A DNA stretch of 64,000 bases from Alphaproteobacteria bacterium HGW-Alphaproteobacteria-7 (GTDB taxonomy: Bacteria > Pseudomonadota > Alphaproteobacteria > Sphingomonadales > Sphingomonadaceae): assembly GCA_002842735.1 (NCBI GenBank), contig PHEB01000002.1:1-64000 (forward strand), written 5' to 3'. Position 1 is the first letter of the stretch. Each line of letters begins with the position of its first letter. Positions 52,232-60,335 of this stretch are shown one piece after another. The translations under genes and the position numbers were made by a program. The notes below the pieces were generated by a model. It was not told the DNA's origin, searched no databases, and saw only the letters and a list, made by a program, of their open reading frames with translations.

Positions 52232-53614
52232 ATGACCCGCACCATCCTTGCCGCCCTGTTGCTGACCACCACTGCCATTCCGGCATTTGCCGAAGAAGCG
52301 CCTGCAGAGCCGCGCGCCAAAAACGTCATCCTGTTCATCGGCGATGGCATGGGCATTTCCACCATCACCGCCGCGCGCATCTACGAAGCGCAAAAGCGCG
52401 GGGAAACGGGTGAGGAAAACCAGCTGAGCTTTGAAAAGTTCGATCATGTGGCGCTGGTCAAGACCTACAACACCAATGCGCAGGTGCCCGACTCTGCGGG
52501 CACAGCCACCGCGATGCATTCGGGCGTCAAAACCCGCATCGGGGTGCTCGGCATCGGGCCGGACGCGGAAAAGGGCGTGTGCAAGGATGCGCTGGCGCAC
52601 CCGCTGCCGTTGCTGGGCGAAGAAGTGAAGCAGCGCGGGCTGGCGCTGGGCATCGTCACCACCACCCGGCTCACCCACGCCACTCCGGCCAGCGTCTATT
52701 CGCGCAGCGCCGACCGCGATTGGGAAGCCGACGCCGCAATCCCCGCCGATCAGCAGGGGCAGGGGTGCAAGGACATCGCGCTGCAACTGGCCGAGGCTGA
52801 TTTCGACGTGGCGCTCGGCGGGGGCACAGCGGTGTTCTATGGCAAGGACAAGGGCGGACGGCGCGCTGATGCGGCGGCTGATCTGCCCGGCGCATGGGCG
52901 GCGCGCAGCGGCGGGGTGGTGGTGAAAGACGCCGCCAGCCTTGTCGCCGCGCCGATGGACAAGCCGGTGCTCGGCATCTTCAACCCCAGCCATCTGACCT
53001 ACACGGTCGATCGCACACCGGATTCGCCAGAACCCACCCTCACCGACATGACCGCGCAGGCGATTGCGCGATTGCAGGCCGATCCTGACGGGTTCTACCT
53101 GATGGTTGAAGGCGGGCGGATCGATCACGCGCACCACGGCGGGCAGGCGGGCTATGCGCTCGAAGAAGCGGTCGAGTTTGCCCGCGCGGTGCAGTGGGCG
53201 GTCGATCATACCGATCCCGCAGAAACGCTAATTCTGGTCACCGCCGATCACAGCCACGTGTTCACCATCGCGGGCTATCCGCAGCGCGGGAACGACATTC
53301 TGGGACTGGTGGTGGCACCCAAGGGGCGCGGTGAGGATGGCGGTGACGGGCAATCGCCAGTGCTGGCTGCGGACGGCAAGCCTTACACCACGCTCGGTTA
53401 TGCCAACGGCCCCGGTGCGTTGCGCGGAGAGCGGACGGTGCCTGAAACCGGGGTCGCAGCCCGACAGCAGGCGACCGTGCCCACCGGCGCGGAAACCCAC
53501 GGCGGCGAGGATGTCGCGCTGTTCGCCACCGGGCCGGGAGCAGAACGCGCGCGCGGGGTGATCGAACAGAATGTGATCTACACGATCATGCGCAAGGCGC
53601 TGGGCTGGGAGTAA
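52232..53614 (+). CDS. Alkaline phosphatase, PhoA-type
   Basis: A 460-residue periplasmic phosphomonoesterase with signal peptide (ILAALLLTTTAIPAFAEE). Active-site features are VILFIGDGMGISTITAARIY (metal Asp), the phosphorylated Ser in VPDSAGTATAMHSGVKTRIG (near residue 88), VEGGRIDHAHHGGQAG and VTADHSHVFTIAGYPQRG, and a late His in AETHGGEDVALFATGPG. Residues near the third metal site would decide the E. coli-like or marine type; I cannot settle this by eye. No Pho box is obvious, but three 35 bp repeats lie upstream. Confidence 0.93.
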   Translation: MTRTILAALLLTTTAIPAFAEEAPAEPRAKNVILFIGDGMGISTITAARIYEAQKRGETGEENQLSFEKFDHVALVKTYNTNAQVPDSAGTATAMHSGVKTRIGVLGIGPDAEKGVCKDALAHPLPLLGEEVKQRGLALGIVTTTRLTHATPASVYSRSADRDWEADAAIPADQQGQGCKDIALQLAEADFDVALGGGTAVFYGKDKGGRRADAAADLPGAWAARSGGVVVKDAASLVAAPMDKPVLGIFNPSHLTYTVDRTPDSPEPTLTDMTAQAIARLQADPDGFYLMVEGGRIDHAHHGGQAGYALEEAVEFARAVQWAVDHTDPAETLILVTADHSHVFTIAGYPQRGNDILGLVVAPKGRGEDGGDGQSPVLAADGKPYTTLGYANGPGALRGERTVPETGVAARQQATVPTGAETHGGEDVALFATGPGAERARGVIEQNVIYTIMRKALGWE

Positions 53615-53617
53615 CCC

Positions 53618-53641
53618 CAAACAAAACCCCCGACCCGGGGG
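53618..53641 (-). terminator. Candidate terminator, leftward
   Basis: On the minus strand CCCCC-gggtc-GGGGG is followed by TTTTGTTTGG. It lies about 190 bp past the end of the lolA-like gene and could end that transcript. In the plus direction there is no T-run after the phosphatase gene. Confidence 0.45.
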
Positions 53642-53831
53642 CGTTGGGTCGAGGGTTCCATTGAGCGTTCGTCACGCTTGTACAAAGCGGTCTTTGCGGA
53701 AGGGAGGGCAACAGGGGGGAAACCCGCCTTCGAACCGCCTTGTGGAGAATAATTAACCGTTGGCGCCTTTCACTCACATGAACACGGCCACGTTTTGGTC
53801 GTTTCCATACAACTGTTCGTCGACGTGCTGC

Positions 53832-54512
53832 CTATCCGGGGCGACGAGTTGAGCGGCGCGGATCGCGGAAGGTGAAGGCGCTGTCTGCCACCGCGATGCC
53901 GTAACGCTGGTTGGAAAGCTGCACCCGCGTGCGGTGATTCTGCGCGTCCAATGCCACCCAATGGGTCAGTTGCAATCCCCCCGGTGCGGCCGGATTGCGA
54001 ACGAAGATCATGTTGATCATCCCGAATTCGGGCTTTTTGGGATCGCGCACTTCGACGCTGAACACGTCGGGGTTGCCGGTTGGGACCAGCTTGCCGAACC
54101 GCTTCACATCGCGTTCGGGATCGAACAATGCGCCGAGCGGTGAATTCTTGATCGGCCAGCGTTCCACCTGGTTCACTTCGTAATCGACGACATAGAGCGA
54201 CCTACCGTTCGAAATGACGAGAAAATCGGCGTCCTTGCCGTAATCGAAGCGGATTTTGCCGGGGCGTTTCATCGTCATCACCCCGCGCATGGTATTGCCC
54301 TGCCGGTCGGTCTGGGTGAAATCGGCGCGCATCGTGCTGATTTCGCGCAAAGCGCCCACCACCCGGTCGAGGTCGCCGGAGGCATCGGTGGCAGATTGCG
54401 CGGCGAGCGGCGGGGTGATTGCTGTGGTGCCCGATGGGGCAAGACCAAGCGCCAAAGCCCCGGCCCCAAGACCAAGGATGAGCGCGCGCGCGGATGTATG
54501 AAGCTGTGTCAT
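53832..54512 (-). CDS. lolA: Outer-membrane lipoprotein carrier protein LolA
   Basis: A 226-residue exported protein with a signal peptide ending LAAQSATD. The LolA half-barrel follows (ALREISTMRADFTQTDRQGN, VMTMKRPGKIRFDYGKDADF, LVISNGRSLYVVDYEVNQVE, NPAAPGGLQLTHWVALDAQN and the closing FTFRDPRR). LolA shuttles lipoproteins from the inner membrane to LolB at the outer membrane, which fits the several lipoproteins in this window. ATG 54512 is preferred over an upstream extension without signal-peptide character. It lies 79 bp after rpmG. Confidence 0.88.
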   Translation of the reverse strand: MTQLHTSARALILGLGAGALALGLAPSGTTAITPPLAAQSATDASGDLDRVVGALREISTMRADFTQTDRQGNTMRGVMTMKRPGKIRFDYGKDADFLVISNGRSLYVVDYEVNQVERWPIKNSPLGALFDPERDVKRFGKLVPTGNPDVFSVEVRDPKKPEFGMINMIFVRNPAAPGGLQLTHWVALDAQNHRTRVQLSNQRYGIAVADSAFTFRDPRRSTRRPG

Positions 54513-54591
54513 GCCAAGCCGCCTAAGGCCGCCCGGTTGAACTGTCGATGAATTATCGCGCCCGCCATTATACCGCGGGCACAGCCAGATC

Positions 54592-54759
54592 TTACTTGAT
54601 CTTGGCTTCCTTGAATTCAACGTGCTTGCGCGCCACCGGATCATATTTGCGGAAGCTCATCTTTTCGGTGATGTTGCGCGGGTTCTTTTTGGTCACGTAG
54701 AAGAAACCGGTGCCCTCGGATGAGACGAGGCGGATCTTGACGGTGGTGGGCTTCGCCAT
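54592..54759 (-). CDS. rpmG: 50S ribosomal protein L33
   Basis: A 55-residue protein: [55 protein letters not shown]. This is the standard L33 sequence of the type without the zinc-binding CxxC motifs. AGGAACC precedes the ATG. L33 lies near the exit region of the large subunit. It is alone in its transcript direction together with lolA downstream. Confidence 0.95.
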   Translation of the reverse strand: MAKPTTVKIRLVSSEGTGFFYVTKKNPRNITEKMSFRKYDPVARKHVEFKEAKIK

Positions 54760-54962
54760 GGCGGGTTCCTGTCAAATGGGTCGGCCCGCGAAGATGCGCA
54801 CGGGCTTGAAAAATAAAATAGCGGCGCGCCCGGAAAGCCCGGCACACCGCCACACGGGCGGGCCATTGGGCGAATCAGGGGGAAAAGTCAAGGCGGGCTT
54901 GCCAGCACGCTGAGATGCTGACGCATCACGCGCTGGATATGCTCAAACGCCGCACGGGCTTA

Positions 54963-55000
54963 ACCAAAGGTCGATGAGCCCGGGCTCATCGACCTTTGGT
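54963..55000. repeat. Perfect 38 bp palindrome
   Basis: ACCAAAGGTCGATGAGCCC is followed directly by its exact reverse complement, with no loop, ending one base before the arfB stop codon. It could form a cruciform or a very strong RNA hairpin after arfB. There is no T-run on either side. Confidence 0.92.
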
Positions 55001-55001
55001 A

Positions 55002-55442
55002 TCACCAATCAGCGCTGCTGGGCCGCCCGCGATTGGCCTTTACTGTCCCGCGCACCTTCTTGCCCTTTAATCGTTCGGTCTTGCCCACCCGGTTGAGCCG
55101 GGTTTTCGCCCGTCGCTTGGGTTCGGTCTGCGCGCCCTCCAGCAGCGCGGACAGCTTGGCGCGGGCGTCGGCGCGGTTGGCTTCCTGCGTGCGGTTGGCC
55201 TTGGAGGTGATGATCAGATCGCCATTGCCCGCCAGCTTCGATCCCGCCAGCGCCCGCAGCCGCGCAAACACCGGCGGGGCAAGCCGCAGCGCGTAGATAT
55301 TGACGCGCAGTTCCACCTCGGTCGCGACCTTGTTGGCGTTCTGCCCGCCCGGCCCCGACCCGGCGAGGAAGCTTTCCTCGGCCAGCCGCAACGCGCGCGC
55401 CGTTAGCGGTTCGGCGTCTGGTTTGGGCGCATCGTCATCCAT
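55002..55442 (-). CDS. arfB: Alternative ribosome-rescue factor (peptidyl-tRNA hydrolase)
   Basis: A 146-residue protein with the class-I release-factor domain. The catalytic GGQ is in SFLAGSGPGGQNANKVATEV, and a basic C-terminal tail (KRRAKTRLNRVGKTERLKGK, VRGTVKANRGR) would enter the mRNA channel of stalled ribosomes. This matches ArfB/YaeJ. ATG 55442 overlaps the end of the preceding pseudouridine synthase gene by 8 bp, so they are coupled. A perfect palindrome lies right after the stop. Confidence 0.9.
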   Translation of the reverse strand: MDDDAPKPDAEPLTARALRLAEESFLAGSGPGGQNANKVATEVELRVNIYALRLAPPVFARLRALAGSKLAGNGDLIITSKANRTQEANRADARAKLSALLEGAQTEPKRRAKTRLNRVGKTERLKGKKVRGTVKANRGRPSSADW

Positions 55443-56097
55443 CTTGCGCCCCCAGCGCGGCGAAATCGGCGGGCAAGGGCGCGCGGGCCTCAATCGGGGT
55501 TTTGCCGGGGCGGGTGACGGTGAGGCTTTCGGCGTGGAGCATGGTGCGCCCCGCGCCCGCCACCGATCCCGCGCCATAGACCGGATCGCCCAGCAGCGCA
55601 GCACCCAGCCCGTTAAGCGCATGGACGCGCAACTGGTGCGTGCGGCCCGTTTCGGGGCGGAATCGGATCAGGCTGTGCGGCCCCAGTTCCTGCACCAGTT
55701 CCCAGTGCGAAACCGCAGGCTTGCCCTTTTTCGCCGGGATCATCCGCCAGCCGTCTTCGGCTGAGCTGATCTTGCTGAGCGCCAGTTCGATCGTGCCGCT
55801 CGCTTCGGGTGGATGCCCGGCAAGAATCGCCAGATAGGTCTTGCCGACCAGCCGATCCTCGAACGCTTTGTTGAACCGCGCCAGCGCCTTGGGATTGCGG
55901 GCGAGCAGCAGGCAGCCGCTGGTGTCGGTATCCAGCCGGTGCACCGCCACCGGACGCCGCAGGAACCCCATTTTCAGCTTGTCGAGATGGTCATCAAGAC
56001 ACGCGCCACCGCGCTTGGGCCGATCAACCGGCAGGCCCGCAGGCTTGTTGATCACCAGCGCTTCGCCGTCTTCGTAGAGAATTGTGATGTCAGACAT
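55435..56097 (-). CDS. RluA-family pseudouridine synthase
   Basis: A 220-residue enzyme without an S4 domain. The motifs are LYEDGEALVINKPAGLPVDR, the catalytic Asp in PVAVHRLDTDTSGCLLLARN, KTYLAILAGHPPEASGTIEL, and RFRPETGRTHQLRVHALNGL followed by LLGDPVYG. It resembles the short RluA/TruC-like synthases acting on rRNA or tRNA; the target base is not predictable. ATG 56097 is the family-like start. It leads a two-gene operon with arfB. Confidence 0.9.
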   Translation of the reverse strand: MSDITILYEDGEALVINKPAGLPVDRPKRGGACLDDHLDKLKMGFLRRPVAVHRLDTDTSGCLLLARNPKALARFNKAFEDRLVGKTYLAILAGHPPEASGTIELALSKISSAEDGWRMIPAKKGKPAVSHWELVQELGPHSLIRFRPETGRTHQLRVHALNGLGAALLGDPVYGAGSVAGAGRTMLHAESLTVTRPGKTPIEARAPLPADFAALGAQDG

Positions 56098-56110
56098 GAT
56101 TTTCCAATAA

Positions 56111-56226
56111 CCGTTCGTGCTGAGCTTGTCGAAGCGCCGCTTTTGTCTTCGAGGGTGTGCTAGAAGTGAAATACGGCCGTTGACCTTGCGTGTCAGCTTC
56201 GCTTCCGACAAGCTCAGGGCGAGCGG
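56111..56226. repeat. REP-like inverted pair, second copy
   Basis: The arms CCGTTCGTGCTGAGCTTGTC and CCGACAAGCTCAGGGCGAGC are inverted copies about 70 bases apart, and match the elements at 45583-45659 and 60302-60322. This copy fills the gap between the pseudouridine synthase and the PabB-PabC fusion gene and ends 8 bp from the stop codon of the latter. Confidence 0.82.
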
Positions 56227-56234
56227 AGGGGGGG

Positions 56235-58049
56235 TTAGATCAAGGTGGCCCGCATCAGCCCGCGCAGGCCATTGCCGAGCCAGAAGCCGTGTTGCAAATC
56301 ATCAAGAGTAAGCTGCGCCTCGCGTGCGCGACCGTCTGCGATCAAGTGTTCGCGCAGCACGCCAGGCAGCAGGCCGAGCGTGGCGGGCGGGGTCAGCAGC
56401 GCGCCGTCCGGCCCGTCCACGAACAGATTGGTGAAACTGCCCTCTGTCACCAGCCCATCATCGCGCACCAGCACCGCCTCAGCCGCGCCGATGCTGTGCG
56501 CCGCTGTCAGCGCGTCGTCATAAAACCCGCGATCGGAAGTCTTGTGCGTTAGCCGCCAGTCACCGGGGTCAATCGGATGGGGCAGTGCGGCGACCTTGAC
56601 CGGCTTATCCAGCGGGGCGGGCAGCGGCGCTGCCTCCAGCGCGCTTGCCCCGCTGCGCGCCACCAGCAGCCGCAGCCGCGCGGGCGCATCGAGTTCAAAG
56701 CACAGCGCCTGTATCTGGTTGCGCACCGCATGGCGATCAAACGCAAAGCCGAGGATTTCCGCGCTGCGCTTCATCCGCGCCAGATGCAGTTCGAGCAGGG
56801 CGATGCCGCTGTCGGGTGCGAACCGCATTGTCTCGATCAGGTCGAACGCGGGTGCGGCATAATCGGGCGACGCCCGGCGCACGAAACCGGCCTTGACCTC
56901 GCATTCGCGCCGTTCGGACAGCGCATCGCTATCCGCCACAATCGCCGAGCCGATGCCGAGCACCGCGCTGCCCTGACCATTCTCGACCGGGGTGAGGCGC
57001 AAGGTGCGGATCGCGACATTGAACGCCGCGTTGCCATCACTGTCGATCCGGCCAATCGCCCCGCAATAAGGGCCGCGCGCGTCGCGTTCCACCGCGCCAA
57101 GCAGTTCCATCGCCCGGATCTTGGGCGCGCCGGTGATTGATCCGCACGGGAACAGCGCGCGCACCAGATCCATTGCGCCCTTTCCGGGGGCGAGCCGCGC
57201 GCGCACGGTTGACACCATCTGGTGCACCGTCGGGTAGCTTTCGACCGCAAACGGCGCATCCACCACCACGCTGCCCGCCTCAGCCACGCGGGCGAGATCA
57301 TTGCGCATCAGATCGACGATCATCAGGTTTTCGGCGCGATCCTTGACCGACGTGGCAAGGTCTTGGGCCAGCGCGCGGTCTACCGCCGGATCGGCGCTGC
57401 GCGGGCGCGTGCCCTTCATCGGCTTGACCTTGGCCTCATCCCCCGCAAGCGCCACGAACAATTCGGGCGAAAAGCTCAAAAGCCAGTGCGAGCCATCGAA
57501 AATCAACCCTCCATAGCCCGCCGCCGCCGCCCCGCGCAGCGCGGCATAAAGCGCGACCGGGTCGCCGCGATAGGAGCCGGAAAGCAGATAGGTGAGGTTT
57601 GCCTGATAGATATCGCCCGCCAGGATCGCCTCACGCAGGGCCGCGAATGCCGCCGCGTATCCACCGGGCGACAATTGCGGTTCCAGCGGGCCGATGCTGC
57701 CCGTGCCTTGCGCGCGCGCCGCCAGCCAGCCGGGCACGTCAGCCGCCGCAATCGGCGTCGGCGCGTCAAACAGCCCCAGCCACACCAGCGGCCCCGCCGC
57801 GCCCGATCGCGCCGCCGCCAGCCCCGCCAGCCTGTCTTCAAGCGCGAGGCCCGCTTCATAGGCGATATAGCCCGCCAGCGATCCGCCGCCCGCCTGCCGC
57901 GCCGCCTCTGCCGCGTCGAGCGTGCTTTCAACCTGATCGGGACGGGCGGCGACAAACACCTTGCGCGGGGCTTCGTACAGCAATGCATCCGCCGCAGCCG
58001 CTCCGGCGCGGGCATCATCAAGCAGGACAAACGGCGCAGGGCTAACCAT
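56235..58049 (-). CDS. pabB: Aminodeoxychorismate synthase/lyase fusion (PabB-PabC)
   Basis: A 604-residue fusion for p-aminobenzoate, a folate precursor. Residues about 1-380 are the chorismate-binding PabB part ([91 protein letters not shown]). The remainder is a PLP-dependent aminotransferase-IV domain of ADC lyase type ([54 protein letters not shown]). The glutaminase PabA is not nearby. ATG 58049 gives a sensible start; two ATGs upstream lack support. Confidence 0.92.
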   Translation of the reverse strand: MVSPAPFVLLDDARAGAAAADALLYEAPRKVFVAARPDQVESTLDAAEAARQAGGGSLAGYIAYEAGLALEDRLAGLAAARSGAAGPLVWLGLFDAPTPIAAADVPGWLAARAQGTGSIGPLEPQLSPGGYAAAFAALREAILAGDIYQANLTYLLSGSYRGDPVALYAALRGAAAAGYGGLIFDGSHWLLSFSPELFVALAGDEAKVKPMKGTRPRSADPAVDRALAQDLATSVKDRAENLMIVDLMRNDLARVAEAGSVVVDAPFAVESYPTVHQMVSTVRARLAPGKGAMDLVRALFPCGSITGAPKIRAMELLGAVERDARGPYCGAIGRIDSDGNAAFNVAIRTLRLTPVENGQGSAVLGIGSAIVADSDALSERRECEVKAGFVRRASPDYAAPAFDLIETMRFAPDSGIALLELHLARMKRSAEILGFAFDRHAVRNQIQALCFELDAPARLRLLVARSGASALEAAPLPAPLDKPVKVAALPHPIDPGDWRLTHKTSDRGFYDDALTAAHSIGAAEAVLVRDDGLVTEGSFTNLFVDGPDGALLTPPATLGLLPGVLREHLIADGRAREAQLTLDDLQHGFWLGNGLRGLMRATLI

Positions 58050-58148
58050 GGCGCGACCCATAGCCCAATTCGCCGCCAAGTCGAGAACTTGACCGCCGCC
58101 GCGCAGCCCTGCACATCATCGGCGAACAGGCAATTTCAGGGACAGGCA

Positions 58149-59735
58149 ATGACGGATATGGCAGGCGACATCTATCTGGGGCTGGGCGGGGATGGATCGC
58201 GCCAAGCGCTGAGCTTAAGCCGTTCAAACCGCCACGGGCTGATCGCGGGCGCGACCGGCACCGGCAAGACCGTGACCTTGCAAGGCATCGCGGAAAGCTT
58301 TTCCGCCGCCGGGGTGCCGGTGTTTGTCGCCGATGTGAAGGGCGATCTTTCGGGCATCGCGATGCCGGGTTCGTCCACCTTCAAACACGCCGCCAGCCTT
58401 GAGGCGCGGGCCAGGGAACTGGGCATCAGCGATTATTCCTATGCCGATAATCCGGTGATTTTCTGGGATCTGTTCGGCGAGCAAGGCCACCCGATCCGCA
58501 CCACGATTTCGGAAATGGGGCCGCTGCTACTGGCCCGGCTGCTCGATCTGAACGAGACGCAGGAAGGCGTGCTGCAGATCATTTTCCGCCATGCTGATGA
58601 AAACGGCCTGCTGCTGCTCAACTTCGCCGATCTGCAAGCCGTCTTGCAATGGGCGAGCGAGAACGCGGCGGAATTGTCGGGCAAATACGGCAATGTCACG
58701 CGGCCTTCGGTCGGGGCAATCCAGCGCCAGCTGCTCAGTTTCGAGGCGCAGGGGGCGGGCAATTTCTTTGGCGAACCCGCGCTGGAAATCGACGATTTCC
58801 TGCAAGTCGACGAACAGGGGCGCGGCTATATCAATGTGCTCGCCGCCGATCAGCTGATGCGCAGCCCCAAGCTGTACGCCACGTTTCTGCTGTGGCTGCT
58901 GGCCGAATTGTTCGAAACCCTGCCCGAAGTCGGCGACCCGGAAAAACCCAAGCTCGTGTTCTTCTTTGATGAAGCGCACCTGTTGTTCGACGATGCGCCC
59001 AAGGCGTTGATGGACAAGATCGAACAGGTGGTGCGGTTGATCCGGTCAAAGGGCGTGGGGGTGTTCTTTGTCACCCAGAACCCGATTGATATTCCTGAGA
59101 AAGTCGCGGGCCAGCTGGGCAACCGGGTGCAGCACGCCTTGCGCGCCTTTACCCCGCGCGATCAGCGCGCGATCAGGGCGGCGGCGGAGACTTTTCGCGT
59201 CAATCCCGATCTGGACGTCGAAACGGCGATCACCGAGTTGAAGGTGGGCGAAGCGCTGGTTTCCACGCTGGACGAAAAGGGCGCGCCCACCATCGTCCAG
59301 CGCACCCTGATCAAACCACCGCGTTCGCGGCTTGGCCCGGTGACGGCGAAAGAGCGCGCGATCATCCAGTCCGTCAGCCCGCTGGATGGCAAATATGATA
59401 CCCTGATCGACCGCGAAAGCGCCGAGGAAGTGATCGCCGCCAAAGCCGCCGATGCCGCCGCCACCGCCGCCGAAGTTGAGGAGCGCGGCGAGGCGGACGT
59501 GCGCGGGCAGCCTCGTAAAAGCCCCAATCTGTGGGGCAAGGCGATGTCGCGCGGGGCCAAGGTTGCGATGGGCGGCGCGGCGGGGATGGCGGCGTCAAAA
59601 ATACTGGGCAAGAAAAGCCGGTCAAACCCGGTGGCCTCGGGCGTTACCTCAGCCGCCGGATCGATCGCGACCGATCTGGCCGGGCCAATCGTGGGCCGGT
59701 TTGTGCGCAACCTGATCGGCGGGCTGATGCGCTGA
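58149..59735 (+). CDS. HerA-like ATPase, DUF853 family
   Basis: A 528-residue P-loop ATPase of the HerA/FtsK superfamily. Walker A is [20 protein letters not shown] near the start, with [20 protein letters not shown] after it. Walker B is [20 protein letters not shown], and a following sensor region contains [23 protein letters not shown]853 proteins are conserved but poorly characterised; a DNA-translocase-like role is inferred from family. The long open frame upstream of ATG 58149 overlaps the fusion gene and is not coding. The C-terminal 90 residues are Ala-rich and basic. A parS site lies 22 bp past the stop. Confidence 0.9.
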   Translation: MTDMAGDIYLGLGGDGSRQALSLSRSNRHGLIAGATGTGKTVTLQGIAESFSAAGVPVFVADVKGDLSGIAMPGSSTFKHAASLEARARELGISDYSYADNPVIFWDLFGEQGHPIRTTISEMGPLLLARLLDLNETQEGVLQIIFRHADENGLLLLNFADLQAVLQWASENAAELSGKYGNVTRPSVGAIQRQLLSFEAQGAGNFFGEPALEIDDFLQVDEQGRGYINVLAADQLMRSPKLYATFLLWLLAELFETLPEVGDPEKPKLVFFFDEAHLLFDDAPKALMDKIEQVVRLIRSKGVGVFFVTQNPIDIPEKVAGQLGNRVQHALRAFTPRDQRAIRAAAETFRVNPDLDVETAITELKVGEALVSTLDEKGAPTIVQRTLIKPPRSRLGPVTAKERAIIQSVSPLDGKYDTLIDRESAEEVIAAKAADAAATAAEVEERGEADVRGQPRKSPNLWGKAMSRGAKVAMGGAAGMAASKILGKKSRSNPVASGVTSAAGSIATDLAGPIVGRFVRNLIGGLMR

Positions 59736-59756
59736 ACCTGCACCCGCCCAGACCCG

Positions 59757-59776
59757 ATGTTTCACGTGAAACATCG
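59757..59776. promoter_or_regulatory. parS centromere-like site (ParB binding)
   Basis: The 20-base perfect palindrome GATGTTTCACGTGAAACATC contains the conserved parS core TGTTTCACGTGAAACA. ParB loads here and spreads to segregate the origin region. It lies in the intergenic space after the DUF853 gene, where it disturbs no coding sequence. parS sites usually lie near the replication origin, so this indicates origin-proximal DNA. Confidence 0.93.
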
Positions 59777-59852
59777 CGGAACGTGGGGTCTGGACGGGGT
59801 CTGGAACGACCTAGACAGGGTCTAGGCGAGCCTAACTCTTTTCAGGCGCGCA

Positions 59853-60239
59853 TCAATTTTCGGCCGCAGCAACCATGCAAAAGGCGTTCAGCTTGTTGCC
59901 ATCGGGATCGCGGAAATAGCCTGCAAAAAAGCCATCATCGCCGCGCGGGCCGGGCGCGCCTTCGTCGCTGCCGCCGTGCGCCATGGCGATGTCATAAACC
60001 GCCTGAACAGCATCGGGCGTTTTCACTTCGAGCGCGACCATCACCCCGTTGCCGACTGTCGCCGGCTGGCCATCGAACGGCACCGTCGCGGCGATCCCCG
60101 GCGCGCCGCCCCATTCGCCCCACGCGATGAAGCTTTCCGTGTCCATCATCCGCCCAACCCCGAAATGCGCGGCCAAGGCGTCATAAAACGCCGCCGCGCG
60201 CGGCAAATCATTGGTGCCAACCGTAACGTAACCGATCAT
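59853..60239 (-). CDS. VOC-family (glyoxalase-like) protein
   Basis: A 128-residue protein with two beta-alpha-beta-beta-beta modules: MIGYVTVGTNDLPRAAAFYD, LAAHFGVGRMMDTESFIAWG, VMVALEVKTPDAVQAVYDIA and the closing YFRDPDGNKLNAFCMVA with the metal-site region. It resembles small lactoylglutathione-lyase-like proteins; the substrate is unknown. ATG 60239 has GGGAGGA 6 bases upstream, better than the ATG five codons earlier. Confidence 0.88.
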   Translation of the reverse strand: MIGYVTVGTNDLPRAAAFYDALAAHFGVGRMMDTESFIAWGEWGGAPGIAATVPFDGQPATVGNGVMVALEVKTPDAVQAVYDIAMAHGGSDEGAPGPRGDDGFFAGYFRDPDGNKLNAFCMVAAAEN

Positions 60240-60301
60240 CGTTTTTCCTCCCATGCGGCGCGACTCGCCGATTTGGGAACATTATAGGAACATTAGTGCG
60301 G

Positions 60302-60322
60302 CGACAAGCTCAGGACGAACGG
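60302..60322. repeat. REP-like single arm
   Basis: CGACAAGCTCAGGACGAACG is one arm of the element seen twice as inverted pairs further left. It sits 14 bp from the stop codon of the aminopeptidase gene. Confidence 0.7.
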
Positions 60323-60335
60323 GGTTGGGCGGTGT

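Noticed and set aside
57222..58148. N-terminal extension of the DUF853 ATPase
   Set aside because: The upstream in-frame codons are antisense to the PabB-PabC fusion, are Arg-rich without domain character, and ATG 58149 precedes the true protein start.
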